Source: Halomonas aestuarii (GTDB taxonomy: Bacteria > Pseudomonadota > Gammaproteobacteria > Pseudomonadales > Halomonadaceae). Taken from it: a DNA stretch of 64,000 bases. The DNA is taken from assembly GCF_001886615.1 (NCBI RefSeq), contig NZ_CP018139.1:1-64000 (forward strand), in the 5' to 3' direction. The position numbers and the translations under genes were made by a program. Below are positions 63,954 to 64,000 of this stretch, in pieces. Position 1 is the first letter of the stretch. Each line of letters begins with the position of its first letter. The notes under the pieces were generated by a model. The model saw nothing but the letters and a program-made list of their open reading frames with translations, was not told where the DNA came from and ran no database searches.

Positions 63954-64000
63954 TTCGACGATGCCTCGATGACGCGAGGCGCTGGCACCCACGCGCTCCT

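Overview
The window is high-GC, densely coded chromosomal DNA, almost certainly from a halophilic gammaproteobacterium of the Halomonas type. The evidence is a gyrA-serC-pheA-(tyrA-aroA)-cmk-rpsA cluster, a pilD-coaE-yacG cluster, pseudomonad-like MvaT, MiaE, AcnB and LiuR proteins, and acidic insertions such as the one in GyrA. I see no insertion sequences, phage genes, CRISPR arrays, rRNA or tRNA genes. The left end cuts through a cyanide-insensitive-type cytochrome bd oxidase gene.

Layout. 1-5.5 kb: cioA (partial), a Na+/Ca2+ exchanger, and the overlapping pqiABC lipid-transport operon. 5.6-8.1 kb: rhlE and two unrecognised genes. 8.2-12.6 kb: a three-gene ABC exporter of MacB type. 12.6-18.7 kb: ansA, DUF2789, an SRPBCC protein, trhP (tRNA hydroxylation), then a tightly overlapping queC-queE-queD(long)-YkgJ run for queuosine precursor synthesis. 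18.8-23.9 kb: a reverse-strand run of DUF1289 protein, miaE and a 1,304-residue BTAD/STAND regulator. 24.2-29.5 kb: acnB, rraA and a membrane-fused glycerophosphodiesterase. 29.5-37.8 kb: a small membrane protein, a universal stress protein overlapping a Lon-type protease (AsrA-like), a CigR-like secreted protein, and ppsA facing away from its regulator ppsR. 37.8-47.7 kb is a catabolic block: a CoA-transferase and gcdH for glutaryl-CoA, a MATE exporter, the valine branch (isobutyryl-CoA dehydrogenase, 3-hydroxyisobutyryl-CoA hydrolase, mmsB), LiuR and an acyl-CoA synthetase. 47.7-52.5 kb: hpt, nagZ, then pilD-coaE-yacG and a Tus-like replication-terminator protein, facing a small acidic protein. 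52.7-63.9 kb: mvaT, rpsA, cmk, tyrA-aroA fusion, pheA, serC, gyrA and a hot-dog thioesterase.

The regulatory DNA is informative. There are good sigma70-type promoters at acnB, mvaT and ansA. LiuR-like palindromes flank liuR, a second palindrome of TetR type lies upstream of the valine genes, a palindrome sits between the -35 and -10 of gcdH, and a perfect PsrA-type site overlaps the -35 of the thioesterase.

The best candidates for something undescribed are: (i) a 104-residue acidic protein near mvaT that repeats MvaT's oligomerisation motif but lacks its DNA-binding domain, and so could modulate MvaT; (ii) a Tus homologue in the coaE-yacG operon, far from its enterobacterial setting; (iii) a fused tandem QueD in which the two halves keep complementary parts of the active site; and (iv) a BTAD plus degenerate-cyclase plus STAND ATPase regulator downstream of miaE. 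Functional statements rest on motif recognition by eye; no database search was run.
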